24,837 bases of DNA from Lachnospiraceae bacterium UBA7012 (GCA_002449595.1 DJXE01000041.1:298-25134); one strand, 5' to 3'; shown: positions 1 through 6,848, counted from the stretch's first letter. Made by a program: numbers and translations. The notes: generated from the sequence alone by a model not told the origin.

Positions 1-485
1 CGGCCGAACTTCAGGTCGCCGCACAGGCCGATCGTGAAGCGGCCGAGCCTGCCCTTCAGGGAGCGGATCGTGAGCAGATCCGTCAGCGTCTGCGTCGGAT
101 GCTGGTGGCCGCCGTCCCCGGCGTTGATGACGGGGATCGAGGAGTAGAGCGCGGCGACGGCCGCGGAGCCCTCCTTCGGGTGGCGGATCGCGCAGATGTC
201 AGCGAAGCAGGAGATGACGCGGATCGTGTCCGCAACGGTCTCTCCCTTGGCAGCGGAAGAGGAGTTCGCGTCCGCGAAGCCCATGATGCTTCCGCCGAGG
301 TTCAGCATCGCGGTCTCGATCGACAGGCGCGTCCTGGTGGACGGCTCGTAGAAGCAGGTCGCGAGCTTTTTCCCTGCACACACGCTGGCGTAGCGGCTCC
401 TGTCCGCGCCGATGTCGTCCGCGAGGTCGAACAGGGCGTCCAGTTCCTCGACGGAGAAGTCTTCCGGTGTCAAAAGATGTCTCAT
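1..485 (-). CDS. pyrB: Aspartate carbamoyltransferase catalytic subunit (3' end beyond window)
   Basis: Catalyses carbamoyl phosphate + L-aspartate to N-carbamoyl-aspartate, the committed step of pyrimidine synthesis in the cytoplasm. Reading leftward from ATG at 485-483, 161 codons are visible before the window edge. They carry the carbamoyl-phosphate loop STRTR (residues 49-53), the SSSAAKGE segment (75-82) that supplies the active-site Ser/Lys of the neighbouring subunit, and HPTQTLTDL (129-137). A full family member has about 305 residues, so roughly the N-terminal half is present. The start is fixed by an AGGAGG at 494-499, 8 nt upstream. The DUF5721-like gene ends only 52 bp upstream, with a terminator-like hairpin between, and I see no promoter in that gap. 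Expression therefore probably depends on read-through from upstream. A regulatory pyrI may follow outside the window, but this cannot be seen. Confidence 0.96.
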   Translation of the reverse strand, partial: MRHLLTPEDFSVEELDALFDLADDIGADRSRYASVCAGKKLATCFYEPSTRTRLSIETAMLNLGGSIMGFADANSSSAAKGETVADTIRVISCFADICAIRHPKEGSAAVAALYSSIPVINAGDGGHQHPTQTLTDLLTIRSLKGRLGRFTIGLCGDLKFG

Positions 486-493
486 AGATGGGT

Positions 494-513
494 CCTCCTT
501 ACGGCTTTGCCGT
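494..513 (-). promoter_or_regulatory. pyrB ribosome binding site with adjoining small hairpin
   Basis: On the minus strand a perfect 5-bp stem with a 3-nt loop (ACGGC-AAA-GCCGT, 501-513) stands immediately 5' of the strong Shine-Dalgarno AAGGAGG (494-500). The stem does not sequester the SD itself. It may keep the SD accessible or block pairing with the upstream terminator. The RBS is clear; any role for the hairpin is inference. Confidence 0.6.
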
Positions 514-518
514 GCCAC

Positions 519-548
519 AAAAAAGCTGACGATGCGATCACGTCAGCT
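519..548 (-). terminator. Intrinsic terminator or attenuator between DUF5721-like gene and pyrB
   Basis: Reading leftward, AGCTGACG (548-541) and CGTCAGCT (531-524) form a perfect 8-bp stem with a 9-nt loop. An uninterrupted run of six Ts (524-519) follows, the classic form of a Rho-independent terminator. The stop codon of the upstream gene (TGA, 540-538) lies in the loop and its last two sense codons lie in the left arm. A ribosome finishing that gene would cover the left arm. The hairpin has no T tract on the other strand, so it acts only on leftward transcription. Only about 33 nt separate the T run from the pyrB ATG, too little for a separate promoter, which suggests attenuation rather than a simple operon end. 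Confidence 0.8.
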
Positions 549-1074
549 CCTGAAAACGGATCATGTTAGCTTCCATCATCTCCCGGATAAAATCATCCCA
601 GCGCCGGTCCGCGTCCTTGCGGAGCGACAGGTCCATGGAAAAGCCGTTCATCGCGATGCCGGTCACGATCTTCAGCACGGCCTTCTCATAAGTGACGTTG
701 ATGAGATAATCGAAAGAGACTGCCTGCCCGTCTTCCTGCGCCGCGGCATTCTCCGGCGTAAAGACCGCTTCCGCCTCCTCCGGGGACAGGCGGAGCGTGA
801 ACCGCATCAGTGTCGGCGCTGTTTTGCCCTTGATCAGGTCGAAGCACCACGGGCGGACCTCGGACCAGGGGATCATGTCGGGATCGTCAGCCTCGGCGGG
901 TTTCCCCTCCGCCTCGCGCTGCGCGGCGAGAAAAGCGCGGTTCATATGACCGTCGATCTTCCAGGTCGCGGCTTTCCGGATCACGGCTTCTTCAAGCAAA
1001 AATAAATCGAAGCACTCCGAGCGGAGCAGCTTCGACATAAATGATCCGGTGTTTTCGATCTGTAAAGCGATCAT
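538..1074 (-). CDS. DUF5721-like protein of unknown function
   Basis: This is a 178-residue soluble protein with no signal peptide or membrane segment. The pattern matches my memory of DUF5721 proteins, which are common in Lachnospiraceae: an N-terminus starting MIALQIE, a [19 protein letters not shown] stretch, a central [19 protein letters not shown] segment and a C-terminal WDDFIREMM helix. No catalytic motif is recognisable and no function is known to me. ATG at 1074-1072 is preceded by AGGGAGA at a suitable distance. The gene lies directly upstream of pyrB on the same strand, and its stop codon sits in the loop of the terminator hairpin before pyrB. Its translation may therefore influence pyrB expression. 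The family name is from memory and needs a profile search. Confidence 0.75.
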   Translation of the reverse strand: MIALQIENTGSFMSKLLRSECFDLFLLEEAVIRKAATWKIDGHMNRAFLAAQREAEGKPAEADDPDMIPWSEVRPWCFDLIKGKTAPTLMRFTLRLSPEEAEAVFTPENAAAQEDGQAVSFDYLINVTYEKAVLKIVTGIAMNGFSMDLSLRKDADRRWDDFIREMMEANMIRFQELT

Positions 1075-1119
1075 GCACTCTCCCTGTGACAGTCAGTTCT
1101 CGTTTCTTTACGAAAGTGT

Positions 1120-1148
1120 ACCATAAAACATGAATTTGTACAGTCCAA
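1120..1148 (-). promoter_or_regulatory. Predicted promoter of the DUF5721-pyrB unit
   Basis: On the minus strand, TTGGAC (1148-1143) and TATGGT (1125-1120) are separated by exactly 17 bp in an AT-rich patch just upstream of the DUF5721-like gene. An alternative extended -10, TGGTACACT, overlaps the same site, shifted by a few bases downstream. The transcript would start about 35-45 nt before the ATG. Each hexamer matches the SigA consensus at 4 of 6 positions. Confidence 0.5.
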
Positions 1149-1164
1149 TTTTCCGTATGGAAAA
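1149..1164. repeat. Short inverted repeat abutting the predicted -35 box
   Basis: TTTTCC-GTAT-GGAAAA is a perfect 6-bp inverted repeat with a 4-bp spacer, lying between the end of the DUF1294 gene (1173) and the predicted -35 hexamer (1143-1148). It could be an operator or a weak terminator for DUF1294. No long T run follows on either strand, so I lean to an operator or chance. Confidence 0.35.
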
Positions 1165-1172
1165 GCACCTGC

Positions 1173-1487
1173 TCAAAGGAACAGGATCTCGGCGGACGTG
1201 ACGTACAAAAGGGCGGCAAGGACAAGCTGCACGATCAGGATGAGCGGGATGCCGATGCGGAACCTGGGCTTTCTCGTCTTGTGGTGGAAAAGGAACATCC
1301 CGGCGAGCGCGCCGGCCGCGCCGCCGATCACGGCCAGTGTGAGCAGCACGGATTCCGGTGTTCGGAAGACGTGCTTCTCAGCCTTATGCTTGTCCGCGCC
1401 GAAGGCGATGAGCGCGATGAGGTTCATCAGGACAAGATAGGCGATCAGGAGTAGTTTTGCGTCAAAGAGTGATATGATAGTGTTCAT
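1173..1487 (-). CDS. DUF1294 family small membrane protein
   Basis: This 104-residue protein has about three hydrophobic segments (residues about 8-30, 45-65, 80-100). It shows the DUF1294 signature: a first helix ending near FGADKHKAEKH, then a second helix with GGAAGALAGMFLFHHKTRKPRF, matching the family pattern of GG..GA..GM..F.HKT.K..F. The function of the family is unknown; it is an inner-membrane protein. The ATG at 1487-1485 keeps the first membrane helix intact, and the next in-frame Met (residue 21) would remove it. No Shine-Dalgarno sequence is visible upstream. A predicted extended -10 (1503-1495) is so close that the mRNA may start at or next to the ATG. The gene is divergent from the DUF2974 gene and precedes the DUF5721-pyrB unit. 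Confidence 0.85.
   Translation of the reverse strand: MNTIISLFDAKLLLIAYLVLMNLIALIAFGADKHKAEKHVFRTPESVLLTLAVIGGAAGALAGMFLFHHKTRKPRFRIGIPLILIVQLVLAALLYVTSAEILFL
1470..1478 (+). promoter_or_regulatory. Predicted extended -10 promoter of the DUF2974 gene
   Basis: TGA-TATGAT is an extended -10 element (TGn plus 5 of 6 matches to TATAAT). I see no good -35, which is acceptable for extended -10 promoters. Transcription would begin near 1485 and give a leader of about 98 nt before the ATG at 1583. The element lies inside the first codons of the divergent DUF1294 gene. Confidence 0.45.
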
Positions 1488-1494
1488 ATTACAG

Positions 1495-1503
1495 AGTGTA
1501 CCA
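1495..1503 (-). promoter_or_regulatory. Predicted extended -10 promoter of the DUF1294 gene
   Basis: On the minus strand TGG-TACACT (1503-1495) has the TGn extension plus 4 of 6 matches to TATAAT. The predicted start site (about 1488) falls beside the ATG at 1487, implying little or no 5' leader. The same nine bases, TGGTACACT, occur in the predicted promoter of the next unit at 1118-1126. Confidence 0.4.
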
Positions 1504-1582
1504 CAAATGGCGCTCTGAGGCGCCGCCCAAAAGATACGCGGGAATGATTGCGGACAGATGGCGCGGCGGAAAGGGAGAAAGT

Positions 1583-2890
1583 ATGGAGACGCTTGCGGGT
1601 TATATCGGCTGGATGGGAGATTACAGCTTCGAGGCGTGCCCGTTCCGGGAGGCGGACGCGCTGGTCCTGTGCCTCATCGCATATTTTGACTTAAGTCCTG
1701 TCTTCGCGGACGGGAAGCGGACGGCGCACGTCAGGGACTGCGCGCAGATGGTCGACGCGGGGGAGGCGAAGCTCCTCATCACGGGAGGGGACCTCGGCAA
1801 CACTGAGATCTTTACGGCGGCGGTCCGCTCACGCCGGTTCGGCGACCTGGAGATCACGGACGCGGTCGACGTGCTGCAGGAGAACCCGCCGCTGCAGTTT
1901 GCCGCCGTGACGTTCCACGACGGCAGCGACTTCTCCTTCATCGCCTACCGCGGCACGGACAGTTCGCTGGCCGGCTGGAAGGAGAATTTCATGATCTCCT
2001 TTACGCGGACGGCGGCGCAGGAGATGGCATTGCAGTACGCATCGGAGCGGATCGCGGAGTACCGCCTCGCCGGGAAACGGAAGTGGTACATCGGCGGGCA
2101 CTCGAAGGGCGGGAACCTCGCGCTGTACGCATCGTGCATGCTCGCGGACGAGGACCTGCTGGCAGTGGACAGAGTGTTCCTGCTGGACGGGCCGGGCCTC
2201 TGCCCGGAAGTGCTCGACGCGAAGCTTGTGAAAAGGATCGACTCTCGCGCGACGATGATCACGCCGGAATACGACATCATCGGCAGCATCTTCTCGCCGG
2301 AGATCGCGGACAGCCGGATCATCCGGAGCTACCGGGACGGGATCGTGCAGCACTCGCTGGCCTCCTGGCTCGTGGACCACGGGGACCTCGCGCTGGCGGA
2401 GCGGCACAGCCTGTTCAGCGACCGCCTGAACCTCGTCTTAGACGAATGCGTCGAGAAGCGGCCGCTGGAGGACAGGGCGGCGTTCGTCGACGAGATGTTT
2501 GACGCGTTTGAGAAAAGCGGTGTGACGGACTTCGAGAAAATGACGATCGACAAGTTCGCGGAGGTCCTCACCACCCTGCGGAGCGCGAGCAAGACGACGA
2601 AGGACTTCCTGTCCGAATTCACGACGAAAGCGCTGTTCGACAATGGACCGGATATCCCGGAGAACACGAAGATCCAGATCCGGAAGGGCGCGCTCGCCTC
2701 GGCGGCCGGGCTCCTGAAGCTCCAGCAGTTCCGGCGCGACCTGCTTCCGGCCCTCGTCGGCATCGGCGTCCTCGTCTCAACGGACCGGCTTCTTATCGGG
2801 TTCCTGCGGGGGATCGGCGTCCTGCTGCTCGGGTACGGGATCTTTCGGGTGGTGCGGACGATACGGCATTATTTGAGATTCGGGGCTTAA
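1583..2890 (+). CDS. DUF2974 (Mbeg1-like) alpha/beta hydrolase with C-terminal membrane anchor
   Basis: This is a 435-residue protein. The N-terminal YIGWMGDYSFEACPF and DALVLCLIAYFDL segments match the start of DUF2974 proteins, an alpha/beta-hydrolase (lipase-like) family. The nucleophile elbow GGHSKGGNLA (Ser174) fits GxSxG. The substrate is unknown; lipase-like activity is inferred from the fold. Two hydrophobic stretches near the C-terminus (about residues 390-425) suggest membrane anchoring, with the hydrolase domain probably cytoplasmic because there is no signal peptide. ATG at 1583 is chosen because AAGGGAG (1571-1577) precedes it and the family begins here. An upstream in-frame GTG at 1496 would add 29 unlikely, Arg/Lys-rich residues and lacks an RBS. 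The gene stands alone, divergent from DUF1294 and ending at a strong bidirectional terminator. Confidence 0.85.
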   Translation: METLAGYIGWMGDYSFEACPFREADALVLCLIAYFDLSPVFADGKRTAHVRDCAQMVDAGEAKLLITGGDLGNTEIFTAAVRSRRFGDLEITDAVDVLQENPPLQFAAVTFHDGSDFSFIAYRGTDSSLAGWKENFMISFTRTAAQEMALQYASERIAEYRLAGKRKWYIGGHSKGGNLALYASCMLADEDLLAVDRVFLLDGPGLCPEVLDAKLVKRIDSRATMITPEYDIIGSIFSPEIADSRIIRSYRDGIVQHSLASWLVDHGDLALAERHSLFSDRLNLVLDECVEKRPLEDRAAFVDEMFDAFEKSGVTDFEKMTIDKFAEVLTTLRSASKTTKDFLSEFTTKALFDNGPDIPENTKIQIRKGALASAAGLLKLQQFRRDLLPALVGIGVLVSTDRLLIGFLRGIGVLLLGYGIFRVVRTIRHYLRFGA

Positions 2891-2898
2891 AAGCAAAA

Positions 2899-2923
2899 AG
2901 GCGCATCCTTCGCGGATGCGCCT
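2899..2923. terminator. Bidirectional intrinsic terminator
   Basis: AGGCGCATCC and GGATGCGCCT form a perfect 10-bp stem with a 5-nt loop, placed between the convergent DUF2974 and aspS genes. For leftward transcription (aspS) it is followed by TTTTTGCTTTT, a good T tract. For rightward transcription the tail is weaker (CATTCGTTATAGTTTT) but the A-rich 5' flank is present. Confidence 0.9.
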
Positions 2924-2938
2924 CATTCGTTATAGTTT

Positions 2939-4768
2939 TCATTCCTCCGGCAGGTCGATCTTGATATGAAGCTCGTCCAGCTGCGCCTGCGTCACCTCGG
3001 AAGGTGCGCCCATCAGGACGTCCTGGGCGTTCTTGTTCATCGGGAAAGGAATGATCTCGCGGATCGACTCCTCGCCGGCGAGCAGCATCACCATGCGGTC
3101 GATGCCGGGCGCGATGCCCGCGTGCGGCGGCGCGCCGTAGCAGAACGCGTTGTACATCGCCGGGAATTTCTTCTTCACGTCTTCTTCGCCGAGACGCACC
3201 ATCTCGAACGCCTTGATCATGATCTCCGGGTCGTGGTTTCTGACCGCGCCGGAGGAGAGCTCCACGCCGTTGCAGACGAGGTCGTACTGGTCCGCCGTGA
3301 TCGTGAGCGGATCGACCTCACCGCGCTCCGCGGCGAGCAGCACGTCGAGGCCGCCGGAAGGCATCGAGAAGGGATTGTGGCAGAACTCGAGCTCGCCGGA
3401 TTCCTCGCCGATCTCGTACATCGGGAAGTCGACGATCCAGCAGAACGCGTACTGTTCCTTGCCCATATGTCCGGGGACGGCCGCGCCGAGCGTCTTCACA
3501 AGGACGCCCGCGGTCTTCTGCGCCTGCTGAAGCGTGCCGCAGGAGAGGGCGACGAAGTCGCCGGCCTTCAGGCCGAGCGCCGCGATGACCGCCTCTTTGA
3601 CAGGGGCGACGAACTTAGCGATGCCGCCGACCGCTTCCATGTTCTCGTCGATGCGGAACCAGTAAGGCTTTGCGCCCGCCTGGACTTCGACGTCAGAGAG
3701 TGTCTTGTCGATGAATTTGCGCGTGCCCTCGAAGCCGGAGACGACGACTGCCTTGACCACGGTGTTCGTCTTTTCCGTGCCGGTCACGGTGCCGTCTTCC
3801 GCAGTGATATCACGTGTTGATGCAAACGGAGGGAAGCCGCAGTCGATGAGCACTTCCGTCGCGTCCTGCACCGTCAGGTCGATGCGCAGATCGGGCTTGT
3901 CGGTGCCGTACTTCTCCATCGCTTCCAGATAAGGAATGCGCATGAACGGCGCCGCAGAGGCGCGGTCATACTTGCCGTACTTCGCGAAGATCGGAGGCAG
4001 GACGTCCTCGAGGATCTCGAACACGTCTTCCTGCGACGCGAAGGCCATCTCCATGTCGAGCTGGTAGAACTCGCCCGGGCTTCTGTCGCCGCGCGCGTCC
4101 TCATCGCGGAAGCAGGGGGCGATCTGGAAGTAGCGGTCGATGCCGGAGACCATCAGCAGCTGCTTGAACTGCTGCGGTGCCTGCGGCAGCGCGTAGAACT
4201 TGCCGGGGTGCTTTCTGGCGGGGACCAGATAGTCGCGCGCGCCTTCGGGCGAAGAAGCCGTCAGGATCGGCGTCGTGATCTCCAGAAAATTATGCTCGAT
4301 CATCGCGCTGCGAATGGCGGCGATGACGTTGGAGCGAAGGATGATATTGTTTTTCAGCTCCGGGTTGCGCAGGTCGAGATAGCGGTACTTGAGCCGCGCC
4401 ATCTCGTCCGCCTCGCGGCTGCGGTTCACTTCGAACGGCAGCTCGTTGTAGATGCAGCGGCCGAGCACTTTGACGCTCTCCGGCACGATCTCGATCTCAC
4501 CGGTCGCCTGCTTCGGGTTCTTGCTGCTCCGCTCGCGGACGACGCCCGTGACCTGGATCGTGGATTCTTTGTTGATCGCGCGGAACTGCTGCATCATCTC
4601 CTCGGTCTCGGCGACGATCTGGGTCGTCCCGTAGAAGTCGCGCAGGACGATGAAGCCGAGATTTGCGGAGACGGCGCGCATGTTTTCCAGCCAGCCCGCG
4701 AGCGTGACCTGCTTTCCGGCGTCGGAAAGACGCAGTTCGCCGCAGGTGTGTGTGCGTGATTGCATCAT
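2939..4768 (-). CDS. aspS: Aspartate--tRNA ligase
   Basis: Charges tRNA-Asp with aspartate. The 609-residue protein is a normal bacterial AspRS length. It opens with the OB-fold anticodon-binding domain (CGELRLSDAG...VTLAGWLENMR). The class II catalytic core follows, with motif 2 FRDEDARGDRSPGEF from residue 220, a bacterial GAD insertion in the middle, and motif 3 GIAPGIDRM (Arg about 558). Motif 2 reads GEFYQLDMEM instead of the PEFTQID form of Bacillus and E. coli, so it belongs to a different AspRS subgroup. The ATG at 4768-4766 follows AGGAGG (4784-4779); a second ATG comes next, so the exact start is uncertain by one codon. Longer upstream reading lacks family similarity. The gene is last in a leftward operon, 19 nt after the phosphopantetheinyl transferase, and ends at the bidirectional terminator. 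Confidence 0.97.
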   Translation of the reverse strand: MMQSRTHTCGELRLSDAGKQVTLAGWLENMRAVSANLGFIVLRDFYGTTQIVAETEEMMQQFRAINKESTIQVTGVVRERSSKNPKQATGEIEIVPESVKVLGRCIYNELPFEVNRSREADEMARLKYRYLDLRNPELKNNIILRSNVIAAIRSAMIEHNFLEITTPILTASSPEGARDYLVPARKHPGKFYALPQAPQQFKQLLMVSGIDRYFQIAPCFRDEDARGDRSPGEFYQLDMEMAFASQEDVFEILEDVLPPIFAKYGKYDRASAAPFMRIPYLEAMEKYGTDKPDLRIDLTVQDATEVLIDCGFPPFASTRDITAEDGTVTGTEKTNTVVKAVVVSGFEGTRKFIDKTLSDVEVQAGAKPYWFRIDENMEAVGGIAKFVAPVKEAVIAALGLKAGDFVALSCGTLQQAQKTAGVLVKTLGAAVPGHMGKEQYAFCWIVDFPMYEIGEESGELEFCHNPFSMPSGGLDVLLAAERGEVDPLTITADQYDLVCNGVELSSGAVRNHDPEIMIKAFEMVRLGEEDVKKKFPAMYNAFCYGAPPHAGIAPGIDRMVMLLAGEESIREIIPFPMNKNAQDVLMGAPSEVTQAQLDELHIKIDLPEE

Positions 4769-4787
4769 AGGTGATATTCCTCCTGAA

Positions 4788-5477
4788 TTATGATCTGTCA
4801 GAACGTCCGGAGTCCGCGGCGCGCGTTCCCTGCTCTTCGGGGAAAAGCACCTCCTCCGGAACCAACACTGATTGTAACGATTTGACGGGAACGTTGCAAC
4901 AGACAGCCGCACTGCATTCTGAAGAAAAAAGTGCCGGCTCGCACAGAAACCCCACGGTTTGAGCTCTTGTGATCCGGTCGGCAATCGCTTTTCCGGAGAG
5001 AACGGAGAAGCTGTCCGTGCCGCCCTGCAGCCCTTCTCCAGTCATTTTGAGAAAAGCTTCTTTCACCGCCCAAACACGATTAAAGAGAGCGCGGCGTTCT
5101 TCGTCCGGCGCGGCCGCAAGCACTTCATATTCTTCCTGTGTGAAAAAGCGCTTCGCGATATTCAGGCAGCTCTCCGGGATCCTCCGGAGCTCCTGGATGT
5201 CGAGACCGATGGAGAGAGTGCGGGACGGATCCCGCGCGAAAGCGATCGCGACGTGCGTCCCGGAGTGGGAGATCGAAAACCGGAAGGACTGATCCTCCGG
5301 AAAGTACGGCTTGCCGTGCGGCTTAGTCGCGGCTTCGGGAAGCTGAGCCCCCGGCCGCGATTCGCAGTAACAATATAGAAGAAGCGCGTCCCGGACCTTC
5401 CGGATCTCAGCCGCCTGCGGCGCGCCGTCTTCCGGCAGCCGGGCGGCGTACACCTTCAAGTCTGCCGTGTCATTCAT
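4788..5477 (-). CDS. 4'-phosphopantetheinyl transferase, Sfp type
   Basis: Transfers the phosphopantetheine arm of CoA to a conserved Ser of carrier proteins (ACP, PCP) in the cytoplasm. The 229-residue protein has the Sfp-type length and motifs: KPHGKPYFPE (about 52-61), the FSISHSG substrate loop (67-73), the Mg-binding GLDIQEL (91-97, Asp93) and WAVKEAFLK (136-144, Trp136, Lys139, Glu140, Lys144). Single-domain AcpS proteins are about half this size. ATG at 5477 overlaps the end of the upstream CNNM gene by 8 nt, with AAAAGGA just before it. It is therefore probably translationally coupled. No NRPS, PKS or fatty-acid genes are visible, so its carrier protein is unknown. It may be the housekeeping enzyme if no AcpS exists elsewhere. 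Confidence 0.92.
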   Translation of the reverse strand: MNDTADLKVYAARLPEDGAPQAAEIRKVRDALLLYCYCESRPGAQLPEAATKPHGKPYFPEDQSFRFSISHSGTHVAIAFARDPSRTLSIGLDIQELRRIPESCLNIAKRFFTQEEYEVLAAAPDEERRALFNRVWAVKEAFLKMTGEGLQGGTDSFSVLSGKAIADRITRAQTVGFLCEPALFSSECSAAVCCNVPVKSLQSVLVPEEVLFPEEQGTRAADSGRSDRS

Positions 5478-6768
5478 TGCTGTCCTTTTCCGCCTCTTCC
5501 TCCTCCTCGAGCTTCGGCGCCTCGCGGAAGCGGATCAGGACCTTCACGATGCGGTTGTCGCGAATGCCCTTTGCCTGCAGGCTCGTCCCCGAGGGCAGCG
5601 TCACGACTTCGTCGTTTCTCGGCAGGCGGTCGAGCTGCTCGATGATGAGGCCGCCGATCGAGTCGTAGTCCTCCGAGTCGAAGTCGCTCCCGATCGCCTC
5701 GTTGATGTCGTCCAGCTTCATCGATCCCTCGACGAGGTAGGTGCAGTCGTCGTACTTGCGGATCTGCTGCTTTTCGCCCTCGTCGTACTCGTCGCGGATC
5801 TCGCCGACCAGCTCCTCGACGATGTCCTCCAGCGTGATCATGCCGATGGTGTCGCCGAATTCGCTCAGGACAAAGGCGACGCCCTGCGACTTCTTCTGCA
5901 TCTCGCGCAGGAGGTCCGCCGTCCGCTTGTACTCATAGGTGTAGAAGGCGGGGCGAAGGAGCGAGCGCAGCCGGAAGGACGACGCGCCGTCCACGAGAAT
6001 GAAATCCTTGATGTTGATGATGCCCACGATGTTGCCGGGATCCTTTTCATAGACCGGAATGCGCGTGAACATATCCTGCCGGAACGTGGCGAGGACGTCC
6101 TCGTAGGAGTCGTCGATGTCGACGCAGGTCATGTCGATGCGCGGGATCATGATGTCCTTGGCGACGGTGTCCCCGAAGTCGAGGACGTTGTAGATCATCT
6201 TCTTGCCGTCGCTCTCGATGAGGCCCTCCTCGCGGCCGGCCTCCACGTAGCTGCGCAGCTCGCTCTCTGTGATGCGCTGGCGGGCGTCCGTGTCGACGCC
6301 GAGCAGCTTCATGATCCCCGCGGACAGCTTGTCCACGAGGAAGATGACCGGCGTGAGCACGGTCATGAGGAAGGAGAACACAGGCGCGGCCTTCATCGAT
6401 CTGTCCAGCGCGCGGAGCATCGAGATGTTCTTCGGCGTGATCTCGCCGAAGAGAAGGACCGCGACGGTCAGGAGGATCGTCGCGATGCTGACGAAGCCCG
6501 AGCCAAAATAGCGGATGACGAACGAAGTCGCGAGCGCCGAGGCCGAGATGTTCACCACGTTGTTGCAGATGAGGATCGTGGAGAGAAGCTTCCCGTAGTG
6601 GGAGATGACCTTCAGGACAAGCGCGGCGCGGCTGTCCCCCTCGTCCGCCATGGTCTGCAGCGTCACTCTGTTGACGGTGCTGAATGCGGTCTCCGCGGAT
6701 GAAAAATAGCCGGAGAGGGCGACGAGGCCGATCAGAATTATGATTTCGACAAGTGCGTGTATTGTCAA
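5470..6768 (-). CDS. CNNM/CorC-HlyC family membrane protein with CBS domains
   Basis: This 432-residue protein has three parts. An N-terminal DUF21/CNNM membrane domain (about 1-190) includes SGYFSSAETAFSTVN, ICNNVVNI and LLFGEITPKN, all hallmarks of the family. A CBS pair follows (about 205-330), beginning after KDIMIPRIDM and containing the VLSEFGDTIGMITLEDIVEELVG-type segment. Last is a C-terminal CorC_HlyC domain (about 345-420, with DYDSIGGLI). Proteins of this type are linked to Mg2+ (sometimes Co2+) transport; the old name haemolysin is misleading. The tail is highly acidic (LEEEEEAEKDSNE). The start is a TTG (6768-6766) with AAGGAG 7 nt upstream; no ATG fits. It is first in the operon with the transferase and aspS. 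Confidence 0.93.
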   Translation of the reverse strand: MTIHALVEIIILIGLVALSGYFSSAETAFSTVNRVTLQTMADEGDSRAALVLKVISHYGKLLSTILICNNVVNISASALATSFVIRYFGSGFVSIATILLTVAVLLFGEITPKNISMLRALDRSMKAAPVFSFLMTVLTPVIFLVDKLSAGIMKLLGVDTDARQRITESELRSYVEAGREEGLIESDGKKMIYNVLDFGDTVAKDIMIPRIDMTCVDIDDSYEDVLATFRQDMFTRIPVYEKDPGNIVGIINIKDFILVDGASSFRLRSLLRPAFYTYEYKRTADLLREMQKKSQGVAFVLSEFGDTIGMITLEDIVEELVGEIRDEYDEGEKQQIRKYDDCTYLVEGSMKLDDINEAIGSDFDSEDYDSIGGLIIEQLDRLPRNDEVVTLPSGTSLQAKGIRDNRIVKVLIRFREAPKLEEEEEAEKDSNE

Positions 6769-6809
6769 TGAAAACTCCTTATTTTTCGGTATTTTTGCGT
6801 TTGAATCAG

Positions 6810-6815
6810 ATTATA
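6810..6815 (-). promoter_or_regulatory. Predicted -10 box of the CNNM-transferase-aspS operon
   Basis: A perfect TATAAT on the minus strand (6815-6810), about 42 bp upstream of the TTG start. No convincing -35 at 16-18 bp spacing. It is placed back to back with the secDF -10 in a short AT-rich divergent region. Confidence 0.5.
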
Positions 6816-6833
6816 CTATGATTCCGCAAACTG

Positions 6834-6842
6834 TGATATAAT
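6834..6842 (+). promoter_or_regulatory. Predicted extended -10 promoter of secDF-recJ
   Basis: TGA-TATAAT is a perfect extended -10. The -35 region is poor, as is common for this class. Transcription would begin near 6849 and leave a leader of about 105 nt. Confidence 0.6.
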
Positions 6843-6848
6843 TTTCAT

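Noticed and set aside
1496..1582. N-terminal extension of the DUF2974 protein from a GTG at 1496
   Set aside because: No RBS, residues unlike the family, and it overlaps the predicted leftward promoter. The ATG at 1583 has AAGGGAG and fits the family start.
5467..6702. Long rightward reading frames opposite the CNNM, aspS and prkC genes
   Set aside because: These are antisense shadows typical of GC-rich DNA. They are rich in Arg/Asp/Val, have no RBS and no family pattern, and the opposite strand carries clear genes.
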